DNA of 64,000 nt from Phycisphaerales bacterium (GCA_029242715.1 JAQWTL010000025.1:1-64000), one strand, 5' to 3'; counted from the first letter of the stretch, positions 8,255 through 17,462 are shown. The notes: generated by a model not told the origin, from the letters alone. Translations and numbers: made by a program.

Positions 8255-9250
8255 ATGATGCCTACTCCGCTGCTGAGTCTCCTGTTTTCACTGCTGCTGG
8301 TTTCATGCACTGTTGGTGTGCAACCCGATCCACCTTCCGCGCCAAATGCACCTTCTGCGCCAGAAGCGCCGGAAGCACCCGATGCCCCAGACGCACCAGA
8401 TGCGACTGAGGCACCTGAGGCTCCGGAGGCACCTGAGGCACCCGAGGCACCCGAAGCGCCCGAAGCGCCCAGCGCTCCTGAGGCGCCAGCGACTCCAGGA
8501 TCAGATGAATCAATACATCATGCGAATCCCGAGGTGGATCATCTGCTGAAGCGCATCGAGGATCACCGCAGGGATCTCAGGACCTTGACGGCCACGCTGA
8601 CCTATCGAAAAGATGAGGCATTGCTTGGTCGCAGAGAAATTCGAAGTGGCACATTTGTCTATGAAACTGCAACAGCTGATACGCCGGAACGTATGGCGGT
8701 TCTCTTCGACCAGCTGGTTGTCAACAATGTTCGACGTCAAAGGCAGCGTGAATACATCTTCGATGGCACCTGGCTGACGGAATTCGATTACCAGCGCAAG
8801 ACGATCATTCGAAGGCAATTGGCACCAGAAGGTGAAATCGTCGCTGCGACAGGTCCAGTACCGATGTTGACTAATCGGACACGCAAGGATCTGCTTCGTC
8901 TGTACAAGATCAAGATGTGCGACATCACGGAACACGATTGGATGCATGAAATCGCCAAGCGATCGGACGCCGTGTTCTGTCTGCAGTTCAAGCCCAGAGA
9001 AGGCAGTCGCCAGGCAGGGGATATTGAATCAATTGATGTTGTCTTCAATGATCGAACACTGGTTCCCGAAGGAATGGCGGAACGATCCGTGAATGGAGAT
9101 CGCAAACTGGTTCTGATGCGAGACGTCAAGACGAACCATGAACTGACGCCGGCCATGCAGCAGAAGCTGATGGAAGGTGTTCCGGATCCTCTTCCTGAGG
9201 ACTGGACGATTCACGTGGAGCCACTGGCGACTGAGGATGGATCCAGCTGA
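8255..9250 (+). CDS. LolA-like lipoprotein with Glu-Ala-Pro repeat spacer
   Basis: 331 aa. Signal peptide MMPTPLLSLLFSLLLVSC with lipobox LVSC. Residues ~28-85 are a low-complexity run of APE/APD triplets (EAPEAPEAP), probably an extended periplasmic spacer. The rest resembles the LolA/LolB half-barrel fold of outer-membrane lipoprotein carriers (DHRRDLRTLTATLTYRK.., EYIFDGTWLTEFDYQRKTIIRRQL, DIESIDVVFND). This points to binding of a lipid or lipoprotein in the periplasm, but the match is by pattern only. Its TGA overlaps the next ATG by one base (TGATG), so the two are probably translationally coupled. Confidence 0.75.
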   Translation: MMPTPLLSLLFSLLLVSCTVGVQPDPPSAPNAPSAPEAPEAPDAPDAPDATEAPEAPEAPEAPEAPEAPEAPSAPEAPATPGSDESIHHANPEVDHLLKRIEDHRRDLRTLTATLTYRKDEALLGRREIRSGTFVYETATADTPERMAVLFDQLVVNNVRRQRQREYIFDGTWLTEFDYQRKTIIRRQLAPEGEIVAATGPVPMLTNRTRKDLLRLYKIKMCDITEHDWMHEIAKRSDAVFCLQFKPREGSRQAGDIESIDVVFNDRTLVPEGMAERSVNGDRKLVLMRDVKTNHELTPAMQQKLMEGVPDPLPEDWTIHVEPLATEDGSS

Positions 9251-11886
9251 TGCTTCGACAGACTGCATCGCGTTCCGTATTTCTGTTGTGTGCTGTGATG
9301 ATTGGTCCAGCGGTACTGGCAGAACCAGGTGTTCCGGCTGCTTCCGTTCGAACGATGCTCGATGTCGACTGGTATGAGCCTGATGAACGTTCCAGCTACT
9401 ACCGGGCCCATGGCATCTGGGATGACGAAGACCTTGTCACGGATGACCATCGTCTGGAAGCAGCCCTCGTCATCGGGGATTTTCGGGACGACACGCTTCT
9501 GACTGAACAGGTTTCCCCGTGGCTTGCCGGGCAATGGATGGCCGCTCGCGGTGAACTGGAAGAATCGCTCATGCGACTTGAGTCATCTGATGATCCACGT
9601 CGTCATCTGCTTCGAGGCGACATTCTGATGGATCTTGGTCGAGAGGACGAAGCGCGTGCTGCATGGGAAGCCATGAGGCCGGCCGATTCCTCGGCATCAA
9701 GAACCGATGCGATCACAGCAGTTCGCAGGTTGGCGGAACTGGATCTTGCCCAGGCAGGTACGTATGGGCAATTGATGCAGGCTTATGCTTCCGTGCGTGA
9801 TGTTGCGCCTCTTGATTGGACATCCAAGTTGCAGGAGGCCTATCTGCTCAAGGAGAAGTACAACCCCGCCCAGGCTTACCAGGCGGTGCAGGAAGTGCTT
9901 GCACTGAACCCGAGGTACGGCGAGGCCTGGCTGCTGCTTGGCCGACTGGCTCTGATGCAGTTCAACTTTGATGGGGCAGTCATGATTGCGTCATCGCTTC
10001 GGGACCTCTCCGCGGACCACCCCATGGCGGACATCATCGAGGGTGAGGCGCTGCTCATGCAGAAGGACCCTCATGGCGCCTTGCGACTGGCAAGGAAAGC
10101 GCGACTTCAGTTGCCAAACTGGAAAGAAGCCATGATTCTTGAATTGGCAGCATTGGCCGTGCTCGATGATCCTGATCTGGAACCGATGATGGGCCGATTC
10201 GAATCCATGTATCCAGGAAGCCCCATGGCTGCTTATGGAACCGGCTCAGTGCTTTCATTCCAAAGGCAATATCCAGAGTCTGATCGCTGGTTGCGGCGAG
10301 CCATCGAAATCCGTCCCGGTTGGTCAGCCCCCTGGATCGATCTGGGACTTCTTCAGTGGCAGGATGCCCGCATGGACGATGCCGTCCAATCACTGCGACG
10401 TGCGCGTGAGCTGGACAACTACAACCGTCGAGCCAAGAACTCACTTGAAGTTCTTGAGGAGCTCTCGAGCTACGAAACATACGAGACCCCGCACTTTCTT
10501 GTCCGCTACAAACCCGGGATTGATGAGCTTCTCGTGCGAGAGATGCTGCCCCGGCTTGAATCCGTGTACACCGATACGGTTGAGGCATTTGGCTCTGAAC
10601 CGGATCGTAAAACCGTGATTGAGATCTACCCGGACCATGAACGCTTTGCGATCCGGATCATTGGAATGCCGGATATCCATACCGTGGCAGCCTGCACGGG
10701 TCCATGCATAGCAATGGAAGCGCCGCGAAAGGGTGTGCCCAGCAAGAACATGGCCATCTATGACTGGGAGCGAGTACTCAGACATGAGTTCGCACACACG
10801 GTCAATCTTGCACAGACCGACTATCGCGTACCGCTCTGGCTTACGGAAGGTGCAGCAGTCTGGATGGAGCCGGGCCCACGCAAGTGGGAAACATCACAGA
10901 TGCTCGCTGAAGAACTACAGGCCGGCACGCTTCTGGAAATGGATGAACTGACATGGGCTTTCGCACGTCCTCGGCGTCCGCAGGATCGGTCATTGGCCTA
11001 TGCGCAGAGTAATTGGATGCTTGAGTTCCTCATCGAGCGATGGGGCGATGATTCTGTTCAGGTTCTCATGGAAGGAATCAGAACCGGACAGGGCTTCCCA
11101 TCGGCCTTGCGAGGTGTGACGGGCCTGGATGTCCCAGCCTTCCGTGACCAGTTTCTTGAGTGGGCTCATGCACAGGTGAAATCGTGGGGGCTTGATCCAG
11201 AGCCGAGTCTGGCGATCCTGCTCAGAGGTGAGGATGCCGAGATGGCTGCCAAGGAACGGCAGGCTGCTGAATACGCGCATTACATCCGCGGTCTTCAGGA
11301 TGCTGTTGGCCGACCGGAACGTGATGGAGAAAAGCCTCCACAGATGCTTGCCATGGCAGCCCCGGCAGGCATTGATGATGACACTCTGCTGGAAGAACTT
11401 CTTGAATCACATCCAGATCATCCCGACGTGCTTGAAGCTGCACTTTCACGTGTCCTGGCCGGAGGCCAAATCCCTGGCATTGCGCCAATCGACTTGGCTC
11501 GCACGTACATCGAAATCCGTCCGTTGGATCCATTGGGTCATATGGTTCTGGCGAGGTTGCTTGAGCAACAGGACAAGCCGGGGCAGGCAGTCGACGCGCT
11601 TGCCGTACTGGTCGATCAGGAGGAATACGATCCGATGGTTGCCCGTCGACTTTCTCGTGCGCTGCGGTTGTCTGAGCGTTTTCAGGAAGGCGCCGATGTG
11701 ATGGAACGATCCGTAGGCATCAGTCCCTACGATCCACAACTTCGCGAGGAAGCAGCTGCAGCAGCCATTGAAGCCGGAGCCATGGAAGCGGCACTTCGCC
11801 ACATGGAAGCGCTGGTGGTGCTCGAACCTGATGAACCCAGGCACGATCGACGACTTCAAGCACTCAAGGCCATGATGGCGAAATAG
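9250..11886 (+). CDS. TPR protein with peptidase MA-like metalloprotease domain
   Basis: 878 aa. Signal-like N-terminus (MLRQTASRSVFLLCAVMIGP), then TPR-type helical repeats (e.g. ALNPRYGEAWLLLGRLALMQ, IEIRPGWSAPWIDLGLLQWQ). At residues 512-516 comes HEFAH in LRHEFAHTVNLAQTDYRVPL, with the downstream Glu in WLTEGAAVWME; this is the zinc-site layout of the MA-like (gluzincin) peptidases. More TPR repeats follow (ISPYDPQLREEAAAAAIEAG). A cell-envelope peptidase acting on or with the LolA-like lipoprotein encoded immediately upstream is inferred from the coupled start. It converges on the SDR gene with 12 bp between stops. Confidence 0.85.
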   Translation: MLRQTASRSVFLLCAVMIGPAVLAEPGVPAASVRTMLDVDWYEPDERSSYYRAHGIWDDEDLVTDDHRLEAALVIGDFRDDTLLTEQVSPWLAGQWMAARGELEESLMRLESSDDPRRHLLRGDILMDLGREDEARAAWEAMRPADSSASRTDAITAVRRLAELDLAQAGTYGQLMQAYASVRDVAPLDWTSKLQEAYLLKEKYNPAQAYQAVQEVLALNPRYGEAWLLLGRLALMQFNFDGAVMIASSLRDLSADHPMADIIEGEALLMQKDPHGALRLARKARLQLPNWKEAMILELAALAVLDDPDLEPMMGRFESMYPGSPMAAYGTGSVLSFQRQYPESDRWLRRAIEIRPGWSAPWIDLGLLQWQDARMDDAVQSLRRARELDNYNRRAKNSLEVLEELSSYETYETPHFLVRYKPGIDELLVREMLPRLESVYTDTVEAFGSEPDRKTVIEIYPDHERFAIRIIGMPDIHTVAACTGPCIAMEAPRKGVPSKNMAIYDWERVLRHEFAHTVNLAQTDYRVPLWLTEGAAVWMEPGPRKWETSQMLAEELQAGTLLEMDELTWAFARPRRPQDRSLAYAQSNWMLEFLIERWGDDSVQVLMEGIRTGQGFPSALRGVTGLDVPAFRDQFLEWAHAQVKSWGLDPEPSLAILLRGEDAEMAAKERQAAEYAHYIRGLQDAVGRPERDGEKPPQMLAMAAPAGIDDDTLLEELLESHPDHPDVLEAALSRVLAGGQIPGIAPIDLARTYIEIRPLDPLGHMVLARLLEQQDKPGQAVDALAVLVDQEEYDPMVARRLSRALRLSERFQEGADVMERSVGISPYDPQLREEAAAAAIEAGAMEAALRHMEALVVLEPDEPRHDRRLQALKAMMAK

Positions 11887-11898
11887 GTCGTTCCACGC

Positions 11899-12705
11899 TC
11901 AGCGTGCGGTATCTTTCACCTTGCGATCAAAGAGAGTCGGGAAGACGCAGCGGATGGCGGTTGCCATTCGAACAATTCTGCTGGTCCAGACCTCGGGCCG
12001 GGGTCTTCGAAGACAGCGTATGACGGCATTGGCGACACGACGGCTGCTTTGAATGAAGAGCTTGGGCGCATCATCGATCACCTTGTAGTCGCTGTTGCCA
12101 CTGTGTTCGGCAGCAACCTCGAAGAATTCCGTTCGAGTCGTGATTGGATGAACGCTTGATACATGGATTCCATGCGGCTTCAACTCCAGTCGCATGGCCT
12201 GGCAGAGCATGTCCTGTGAAGCCTTTGTCGCCGCATAGCCACCATGTTTCGGGATGGCGAAACGTGAAAGGCATGATGCGCATGCCAGAAGGTGTCCGCC
12301 CTGGCCATGAGCAAGCATCCGCCGGGCAGATTCCGCAAGCAGACGGTGCGTTGCGAAAAAGTTCACCTCGAACAGGGCTTTCATCTCCGCATCGCTTGTT
12401 TCATTCACATACCGGTTCAGGCCACGCCCGGCATTGGCAAAGACAGCCCAGACCGGACCGAGTTCCTTCTCGGCGGTATCGAGCAGGTGGGATTCACTCT
12501 CCTGATCCGTGACATCGAGTTTGACGGCAATGGCTTGGCCGCCTGCCTGTTCGATGCGTGCAACGGTTTCTTCCAGTGGCGGCATGCGACGTCCACAGAG
12601 GCAGACCTTCATGCCGGCTTCAGCGGCAGCAAGAGCTGTCTCGGCTCCGATGCCGGTTCCGCCGCCGGTGACGACGAGCACTTTTCCATGGAGATCAATA
12701 GCCAT
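11899..12705 (-). CDS. Short-chain dehydrogenase/reductase
   Basis: 268 aa Rossmann-fold oxidoreductase. Cofactor motif TGGGTGIG at 13-20, NAG at 91-93, catalytic Tyr157 and Lys161 in YAATK with a Ser at 144 or 147. R39/R40 after the second strand (CLCGRR) favour NADP(H). The PGHGIHVSSVHP-like segment reads KPHGIHVSSVHPITTRTEFF. Substrate cannot be read from sequence. It starts 21 bp after the stop of the acyl-CoA carboxylase gene on the same strand, so a shared transcript and a role in acyl-CoA or lipid metabolism are likely but inferred. Confidence 0.9.
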   Translation of the reverse strand: MAIDLHGKVLVVTGGGTGIGAETALAAAEAGMKVCLCGRRMPPLEETVARIEQAGGQAIAVKLDVTDQESESHLLDTAEKELGPVWAVFANAGRGLNRYVNETSDAEMKALFEVNFFATHRLLAESARRMLAHGQGGHLLACASCLSRFAIPKHGGYAATKASQDMLCQAMRLELKPHGIHVSSVHPITTRTEFFEVAAEHSGNSDYKVIDDAPKLFIQSSRRVANAVIRCLRRPRPEVWTSRIVRMATAIRCVFPTLFDRKVKDTAR

Positions 12706-12726
12706 GAAAGAAAGCCTACGTGATTG

Positions 12727-14358
12727 TCAGGTCTGGAGCACGCCCGTGCGGAAGGGGGCATCCATTGGCACGGTAGCGGCGACCTGGAGCGCCATGGAAA
12801 GTTCATCTCGTGTGCGATGCGGTTCGATGAGCCGGTCGAGCCAGCCTCTTGCGGCGCCGTAACGAATGTCCTGCTGGTCCGTGTAGGACTTCGTGATGGC
12901 GTCCAGTAGCGTCTGCCGTTCTTTCTGGTCCGGTTCTTCGCCACGACGTTTTCTGGCGGCCAGATCAATTTGAAGAAGCGTTCCTGCCGCAGACTGTGCG
13001 CCCATGACTGCGCAACGCGATCCCGGCCAGGCCAGGGTGAGAAATGGATCAAAGGCTCGTCCGCACATCGCGTAGTTGCCAGCTCCGTAACTGCCACCAG
13101 TGATCAGTGAGATCTTTGGAACGACACAGTTGCTCATCGCATTGACCATCTTTGCGCCGCTTCGAATGATGCCGTCCTGCTCACTGTCCCGCCCGACCAT
13201 GAATCCGGTCGTATCGTGAACGAAGATGATCGGGACCCGCTTCTGGTTGCATTCCATGATGAAGCGAGCGGCCTTGTCGGCCGAATCTGTATAGATCACC
13301 GCGGGCATGTTGGTTGCGGTAGAGGGACCGGCTTTGCCACCAGGCATCTTCCGCTTGGTCAGCATGTGCTGGTTGGCGACGATGCCGCATGGCCATCCAT
13401 CGATTCGAGCATGACCACAGACGATTGATGCACCGTAGTCGGCCTTGTATTCGTTGAAGGTGTCCTCATCGAGCACGCACTGGAGAAGTTCCTTGACGTC
13501 GTACTGTTGGCCGGGTTCATTCGTGAAGATGTCGTATACATCTTCCGGGCTGCGGGCCGGTCCGTTGGATTCAAATGGCGAGCCATGGCTTGGAGGCGCA
13601 GCCATGTCTGCGTGTACAAGGGCACGCAATCTCTTCAGGCAGGATTCGTCATCCGGTTCGTGGTAGTCAATCGTTCCAGAAATGGTGGCATGCATTTCGG
13701 CGCCACCCAGTTCCTCGGTACTGACTTCCTGTCCGATGGCTGCTTTGACCAGAGCGGGGCCTGCGAGGTAGAGGCCACTGCCTTCCGTCATCAACAGGGT
13801 GTCACAAAGCACTGGCAGGTAGCCGCCACCAGCAACACAGTTCCCCATGATGGCGGCCATCTGCGGAATGCCATCAGCTGAAATCACGGCGTTGTTTCGG
13901 AAGATGCGGCCAAAGTCGTCCGTGTCCGGAAACACATCTTCCTGGAGCGGAAGAAACACACCGGCGGAGTCGACCAGATACAACAGTGGAAGTCTGGCGC
14001 GACGAGCAATCTCCTGGGCCCGGATGATCTTCTTGCAGGTCATCGGGAAGAATGCACCGGCTTTCACAGTCGCGTCATTGGCCACGATCATGCAGATCTT
14101 GCCACCAACGAAGGCCAGAGTGGTCACCACTCCAGCAGCAGGGGCGCCGCCGTATTCACCGTACATCTCCCAGGCGGTGAACAGGCCGCACTCCAGGCTG
14201 GGCAGGCCGGGATCCACGAGAAGATCGATTCGTTCCCTTGCGGTGAGTCGTCCATGTCGGTGTTGGCGTTCAACACCCTTGGGGCCACCGCCCTCGCGGA
14301 TCTTGTCTGCCTGGGTAATGAGTGCTTCGGTGGAGGCTCTGAGGGAGTGATCGGACAT
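12727..14358 (-). CDS. Acyl-CoA carboxylase carboxyltransferase (beta) subunit, MCC-like
   Basis: 543 aa, the usual length. Crotonase-fold carboxyltransferase that moves CO2 from carboxybiotin to an acyl-CoA. Segments typical of the methylcrotonyl/geranyl-CoA branch: GKICMIVANDATVKAGAFFP, LPLLYLVDSAGVFLPLQ, VFPDTDDFGRIFRN, MGNCVAGGGYLPVLCD, GPALVKAAIGQEVSTEELGG, IIFVHDTTGFMVGRDSEQDG, LITGGSYGAGNYAMCGRAFDP. No biotin carboxylase or biotin carrier gene is nearby. The start at 14358 has no clear ribosome site. Upstream lie a short Cys-rich ORF and a terminator, a possible attenuator. It forms an operon with the SDR. Substrate could be 3-methylcrotonyl-CoA or propionyl-CoA. Confidence 0.9.
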   Translation of the reverse strand: MSDHSLRASTEALITQADKIREGGGPKGVERQHRHGRLTARERIDLLVDPGLPSLECGLFTAWEMYGEYGGAPAAGVVTTLAFVGGKICMIVANDATVKAGAFFPMTCKKIIRAQEIARRARLPLLYLVDSAGVFLPLQEDVFPDTDDFGRIFRNNAVISADGIPQMAAIMGNCVAGGGYLPVLCDTLLMTEGSGLYLAGPALVKAAIGQEVSTEELGGAEMHATISGTIDYHEPDDESCLKRLRALVHADMAAPPSHGSPFESNGPARSPEDVYDIFTNEPGQQYDVKELLQCVLDEDTFNEYKADYGASIVCGHARIDGWPCGIVANQHMLTKRKMPGGKAGPSTATNMPAVIYTDSADKAARFIMECNQKRVPIIFVHDTTGFMVGRDSEQDGIIRSGAKMVNAMSNCVVPKISLITGGSYGAGNYAMCGRAFDPFLTLAWPGSRCAVMGAQSAAGTLLQIDLAARKRRGEEPDQKERQTLLDAITKSYTDQQDIRYGAARGWLDRLIEPHRTRDELSMALQVAATVPMDAPFRTGVLQT

Positions 14359-14423
14359 CCGGGCAGGATACCGGAGCGACCTTTACCACTGCGAACGTAT
14401 GAGATCAGGGGCGTCCAGGAGGC

Positions 14424-14462
14424 AAAAAAACCAGCGGACGGCACCGAGGTACCGCCCGCTGG
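14424..14462 (-). terminator. Strong hairpin with U7 tract upstream of the carboxylase gene
   Basis: Arms 14431-14445 and 14448-14462 pair over 15 bp on the minus-strand transcript (two G-U pairs), followed directly by seven U (14430-14424). It lies 66 nt upstream of the carboxylase ATG and downstream of the short ORF at 14516-14557. It either ends the ftsK transcript or a leader RNA, or acts as an attenuator of the carboxylase operon. Confidence 0.8.
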
Positions 14463-14489
14463 GGGTTTTATCTGCTGAAGGATCGCACG

Positions 14490-14515
14490 CCCGTGCAACC
14501 CGTCAATCGCACGGG
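14490..14515 (-). promoter_or_regulatory. Leader hairpin immediately after the short ORF
   Basis: On the minus strand CCCGTGC (14515-14509) pairs with GCACGGG (14496-14490), directly following the TAA of the 13-residue ORF. The second arm can instead pair locally as GCAC/GTGC (14496-14485), so two mutually exclusive folds exist ahead of the terminator. This resembles attenuator architecture; regulation is inferred. Confidence 0.4.
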
Positions 14516-14557
14516 TTAGCAGTGCGACCCTCCTATACAGTCACATTCGTTCATCAT
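14516..14557 (-). CDS. Short Cys-rich ORF (13 aa), possible leader peptide
   Basis: ATG ATG at 14557/14554 preceded by a near-perfect AAGGAGGTGG ribosome site 6 nt upstream, the best in the window. It encodes MMNECDCIGGSHC and stops with TAA. Three Cys and one His in 13 residues. Too short for a known family. Position (ORF, hairpin, U-tract terminator, then carboxylase ATG 158 nt downstream) fits a leader peptide sensing Cys-tRNA or translation state, or a small metal-binding peptide. Other reading: a free-standing small mRNA or sRNA ended by the terminator. Confidence 0.5.
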   Translation of the reverse strand: MMNECDCIGGSHC

Positions 14558-14562
14558 CAGAC

Positions 14563-14817
14563 CACCTCCTTTCATGAGCCCGACCTGTCCCAACCGTCGC
14601 CAGCTGTGAAACCGGCCGCCGGGTTCCTGTTCCCCCGGGCGTCCCTGGGGCACATCGCCCACGAGCAGTTGCTCGCGGTCGTCACAGGCTGTCACGTCTC
14701 CTCTGGGCTCAAATCGGCTCGACGTGATCCGATCCCGTGATGTCCAATAGTATCGCCACAGTTGGGCCCGAGAGGCCACAAAATCGACTTCCATCGTCAA
14801 GGCCCGCAGATCTGCTG
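14563..14817. other. Spacer between ftsK and the leader ORF
   Basis: No further gene supported. The minus strand is rich in G/C self-complementary runs (around 14630-14700) and could be the 5' part of a structured leader or small RNA. I found no SRP, tmRNA, RNase P or cobalamin riboswitch signature. Confidence 0.4.
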
Positions 14818-17391
14818 CTAGCGAAGAAAATCACCATCGTCTTCATCCGGGACAGGCCCATCCAGCCCATCCGGATCATCGTCATAGACGACTTCCAGTT
14901 CATTGGTGTCCTCAGTCCCCTCGCCGGATTCCATTGCCTGCATTCGATCCCAGTCTTCAAGAGATATGAGAACTTCGCGGGCAACTGACCCCTTGTGTTC
15001 CCCAAGGATGCCGGCCATGGCCATCTGGTCCACCAGTCTCGAGGCCCGGCTGTACCCGATGGACAGTCTCCTTTGCACGAGTGAGACCGAGCCACGACCG
15101 GATTCAATGATGATCCTGACCGCCTCGTCAAAGAGCGGATCACGTTCCTGATCACCATCCCCACCACCAGCAAAGCCACTGGGTGGAACCTGTACCAGGC
15201 TGCGTTCAAAGGTTGGTCCTGCGACGTCCCGTAGGAAGCGGACAACCTTGCGTGTCTCACTGTCGTCAACAAGTGTTCCCTGCATTCGGCAGGGTTCGGG
15301 GCTCTGAGGCGTGACCATCATCATGTCGCCGTGGCCAAGCAACAGTTCGCCACCCTTGGTGTCCATGACGATTCGGCTGTCCATGCCACTGGCGACCTTG
15401 AAGGAGAGCCGGCAGGGCATGTTGGACTTGATGAGGCCAGTAACGACATTGGCCTGTGGTCTCTGGGTAGCGAGGATCAGGTGAATACCAACCGCCCGTG
15501 CCTTCTGCGCGATACGGACAATGTGTTGTTCTACTTCCTTGGCGGACATCATCAGGTCAGCGAGTTCGTCGATGACAAACACGATGAAAGGCAACTTTCG
15601 TGGAATCTTGGCTTCTTCCAGTTCAGTACCCGGCTGGAAGATTTCCTTCTTCTCTTCCCAGGGGATGTTGTTGTAGGAAGGAAGATCACGAACACCTGCT
15701 TCCTTCAGAAGCTCATATCGTTCTTCCATCTTCTTGACAGCCCAGGCGAGGGATGCAGTAGCCCGTGCTGTTTCGGTGATCACAGGGCTGGCCAGATGTG
15801 GAATCTCACCGAACTGGCTGAGTTCCACCATCTTGGGATCAACCAGGATCAGCTTGAGTTCATCAGGCCGTTTCATGAAGAGCCATGACATGATGATCGT
15901 GTTGATGCAGACACTCTTGCCAGAACCGGTCGTGCCGGCGATGAGCATATGGGGCATCTTTACGAGATCAGCCACGAGCGGTTCGCCGCTGGCATCCTTG
16001 CCCAGGAACATTGGCAATGTCATGCCTTCTGCGGCGCCACTGGAGATCAGTTCCCGCAGTCGAACCTTTTCACGTTTTTCATTTGGCACTTCGATGCCTA
16101 CGGCGGTTTTCCCTGCAATCGTAGGAACAATTCGAATGTTCTGAGCACGGAGGCTTCGAGCCAGATCTCGTGAAATGGCGTTGAGCTTGGAGACCTTGGT
16201 GCCTGGTTCCAGTTCAACGGAGAAGAGTGTCACGGTTGGCCCGGAGTCGATTCCGACAACAGAACCTTCGATTCCGTAGACGTCCAGAGACTTCACCAGG
16301 GATTCGGCCTGGCGTCGAACGGTGGCCTCTGCATTCTTCGAAAAGTCATCTTCGGGCTCGCTCAGTAATTCAACGGAGGGGAAGGTGTAGCCTTCGTAAT
16401 CTTCACGCTGAATGTCGTCATCCGTGACAAGTTCGGTCTTGCGAGCACCCATGCGCAACGGCAGTTTGGCAATCTTGGCACGCAGATCGGCCATGCTCAG
16501 TTTCGGCTTGACCTCGTCTTCGTACTCGTACTCTTCGTCTTCTTCCTCTTCTTCCTCTTCCTCGTCTTCTTCCTCTTCTTCGTCTTCTTCCTCGTAGTCA
16601 CCGTCGTCTTCGTCTTCGTCTTCGTACTCGTACTCGTCCTCGTATTCATCCTCGGCACCGTCCTCGGCGCCGTCTTCGATCTCATAATCTTCTTCGTCCG
16701 TTGGATCCAGGACAGCTGTGCCGGGTCCACCAGCCAAGACAGCCTTCTCCTGGCCAGGTCGTGACCAGAGTGTGGCAAGCATGCCCAGTCCACGTGGACG
16801 TTTATGACGTGAACCAAAGGCTGCTACCACGCGGCGAGGCAGATCCAATACGAGTTCATCTGCTGCAACGATTGCACCCACGAGGAATATCGCCACCAGA
16901 ATCAAGAAGGAACCGACGGTGGAGAACAACGGTACCAGTGCACTTGTTGCGGCATGTGCAATGAGACCGGCAGGTGCGCCAGGCATGAGTCCGAAGTTGG
17001 GAAGGAGAAGTGCATGCAGACCAGCCAATGCGATGGCCATCACCAACAGTCCGCCGAAGCGAAGGCCAACTTGCGTACATTGGCGGCCAGCTGCTCGCAT
17101 GACCAGCCAGGTGCCTGTGCCGGCAATCACCAGCCAGGCACTCAGGCCCAGCAGCCGGTAGGACCAGTAGGCGATCCAGCTTCCGGCTGTGCCACACAGA
17201 TTGCCAGCGGGATCGTTGTGGACCGCTACCAGGTGGGAAGGCCAGTCTGCTGAGCTGAAACTCACCAGGGCTGTGGCCATGAAGAGCCAGAGGCCTCCAG
17301 CCAGGATCCATAGGGACCAGTGCAGCGGACTATTGTCAGCGGCTTGTGATTTCTTCGCAGTGTCGTCTTGTGTGGAATTCCGTCGTGCCAT
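14818..17391 (-). CDS. ftsK: DNA translocase FtsK/SpoIIIE family
   Basis: 857 aa. Start chosen at ATG 17391 (MARRNSTQDD); the frame extends to 17493 but would overlap the divergent gene. Four to five N-terminal membrane helices (HWSLWILAGGLWLFMATALV.., LLGLSAWLVIAGTGTWLVM.., FLILVAIFLVGAIVA). Next comes a linker of ~70 residues, almost pure Asp/Glu/Tyr, then the FtsK alpha/beta motor with Walker A GTTGSGKS near residue 485, Walker B FIVFVIDELADLMM and ATQRPQANVVTGLIKSN. A winged-helix gamma domain (SVSLVQRRLSIGYSRASRLVDQM) reads polar DNA sequences. Moves chromosome termini through the closing septum. The acidic linker replaces the usual Pro/Gln-rich one. Confidence 0.95.
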   Translation of the reverse strand: MARRNSTQDDTAKKSQAADNSPLHWSLWILAGGLWLFMATALVSFSSADWPSHLVAVHNDPAGNLCGTAGSWIAYWSYRLLGLSAWLVIAGTGTWLVMRAAGRQCTQVGLRFGGLLVMAIALAGLHALLLPNFGLMPGAPAGLIAHAATSALVPLFSTVGSFLILVAIFLVGAIVAADELVLDLPRRVVAAFGSRHKRPRGLGMLATLWSRPGQEKAVLAGGPGTAVLDPTDEEDYEIEDGAEDGAEDEYEDEYEYEDEDEDDGDYEEEDEEEEEDEEEEEEEEDEEYEYEDEVKPKLSMADLRAKIAKLPLRMGARKTELVTDDDIQREDYEGYTFPSVELLSEPEDDFSKNAEATVRRQAESLVKSLDVYGIEGSVVGIDSGPTVTLFSVELEPGTKVSKLNAISRDLARSLRAQNIRIVPTIAGKTAVGIEVPNEKREKVRLRELISSGAAEGMTLPMFLGKDASGEPLVADLVKMPHMLIAGTTGSGKSVCINTIIMSWLFMKRPDELKLILVDPKMVELSQFGEIPHLASPVITETARATASLAWAVKKMEERYELLKEAGVRDLPSYNNIPWEEKKEIFQPGTELEEAKIPRKLPFIVFVIDELADLMMSAKEVEQHIVRIAQKARAVGIHLILATQRPQANVVTGLIKSNMPCRLSFKVASGMDSRIVMDTKGGELLLGHGDMMMVTPQSPEPCRMQGTLVDDSETRKVVRFLRDVAGPTFERSLVQVPPSGFAGGGDGDQERDPLFDEAVRIIIESGRGSVSLVQRRLSIGYSRASRLVDQMAMAGILGEHKGSVAREVLISLEDWDRMQAMESGEGTEDTNELEVVYDDDPDGLDGPVPDEDDGDFLR

Positions 17392-17462
17392 AAGTCTGGA
17401 TCTATCGGCATGAATGGGCCTGGCGACACAGGAATCGAGCCTTTCAAGCTCAGGCTGAGGCC

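Noticed and set aside
14424-14760. Possible SRP RNA, tmRNA, 6S RNA or cobalamin riboswitch between ftsK and the carboxylase gene
   Set aside because: None of the hallmark motifs (GGAAGGAAGC loop, tRNA-like ends, B12 box) is present; only a leader/terminator call is supported.
16412-16597. Plus-strand ORF of nearly pure Ser/Tyr
   Set aside because: It is the antisense of the Glu/Asp-coding linker of ftsK.
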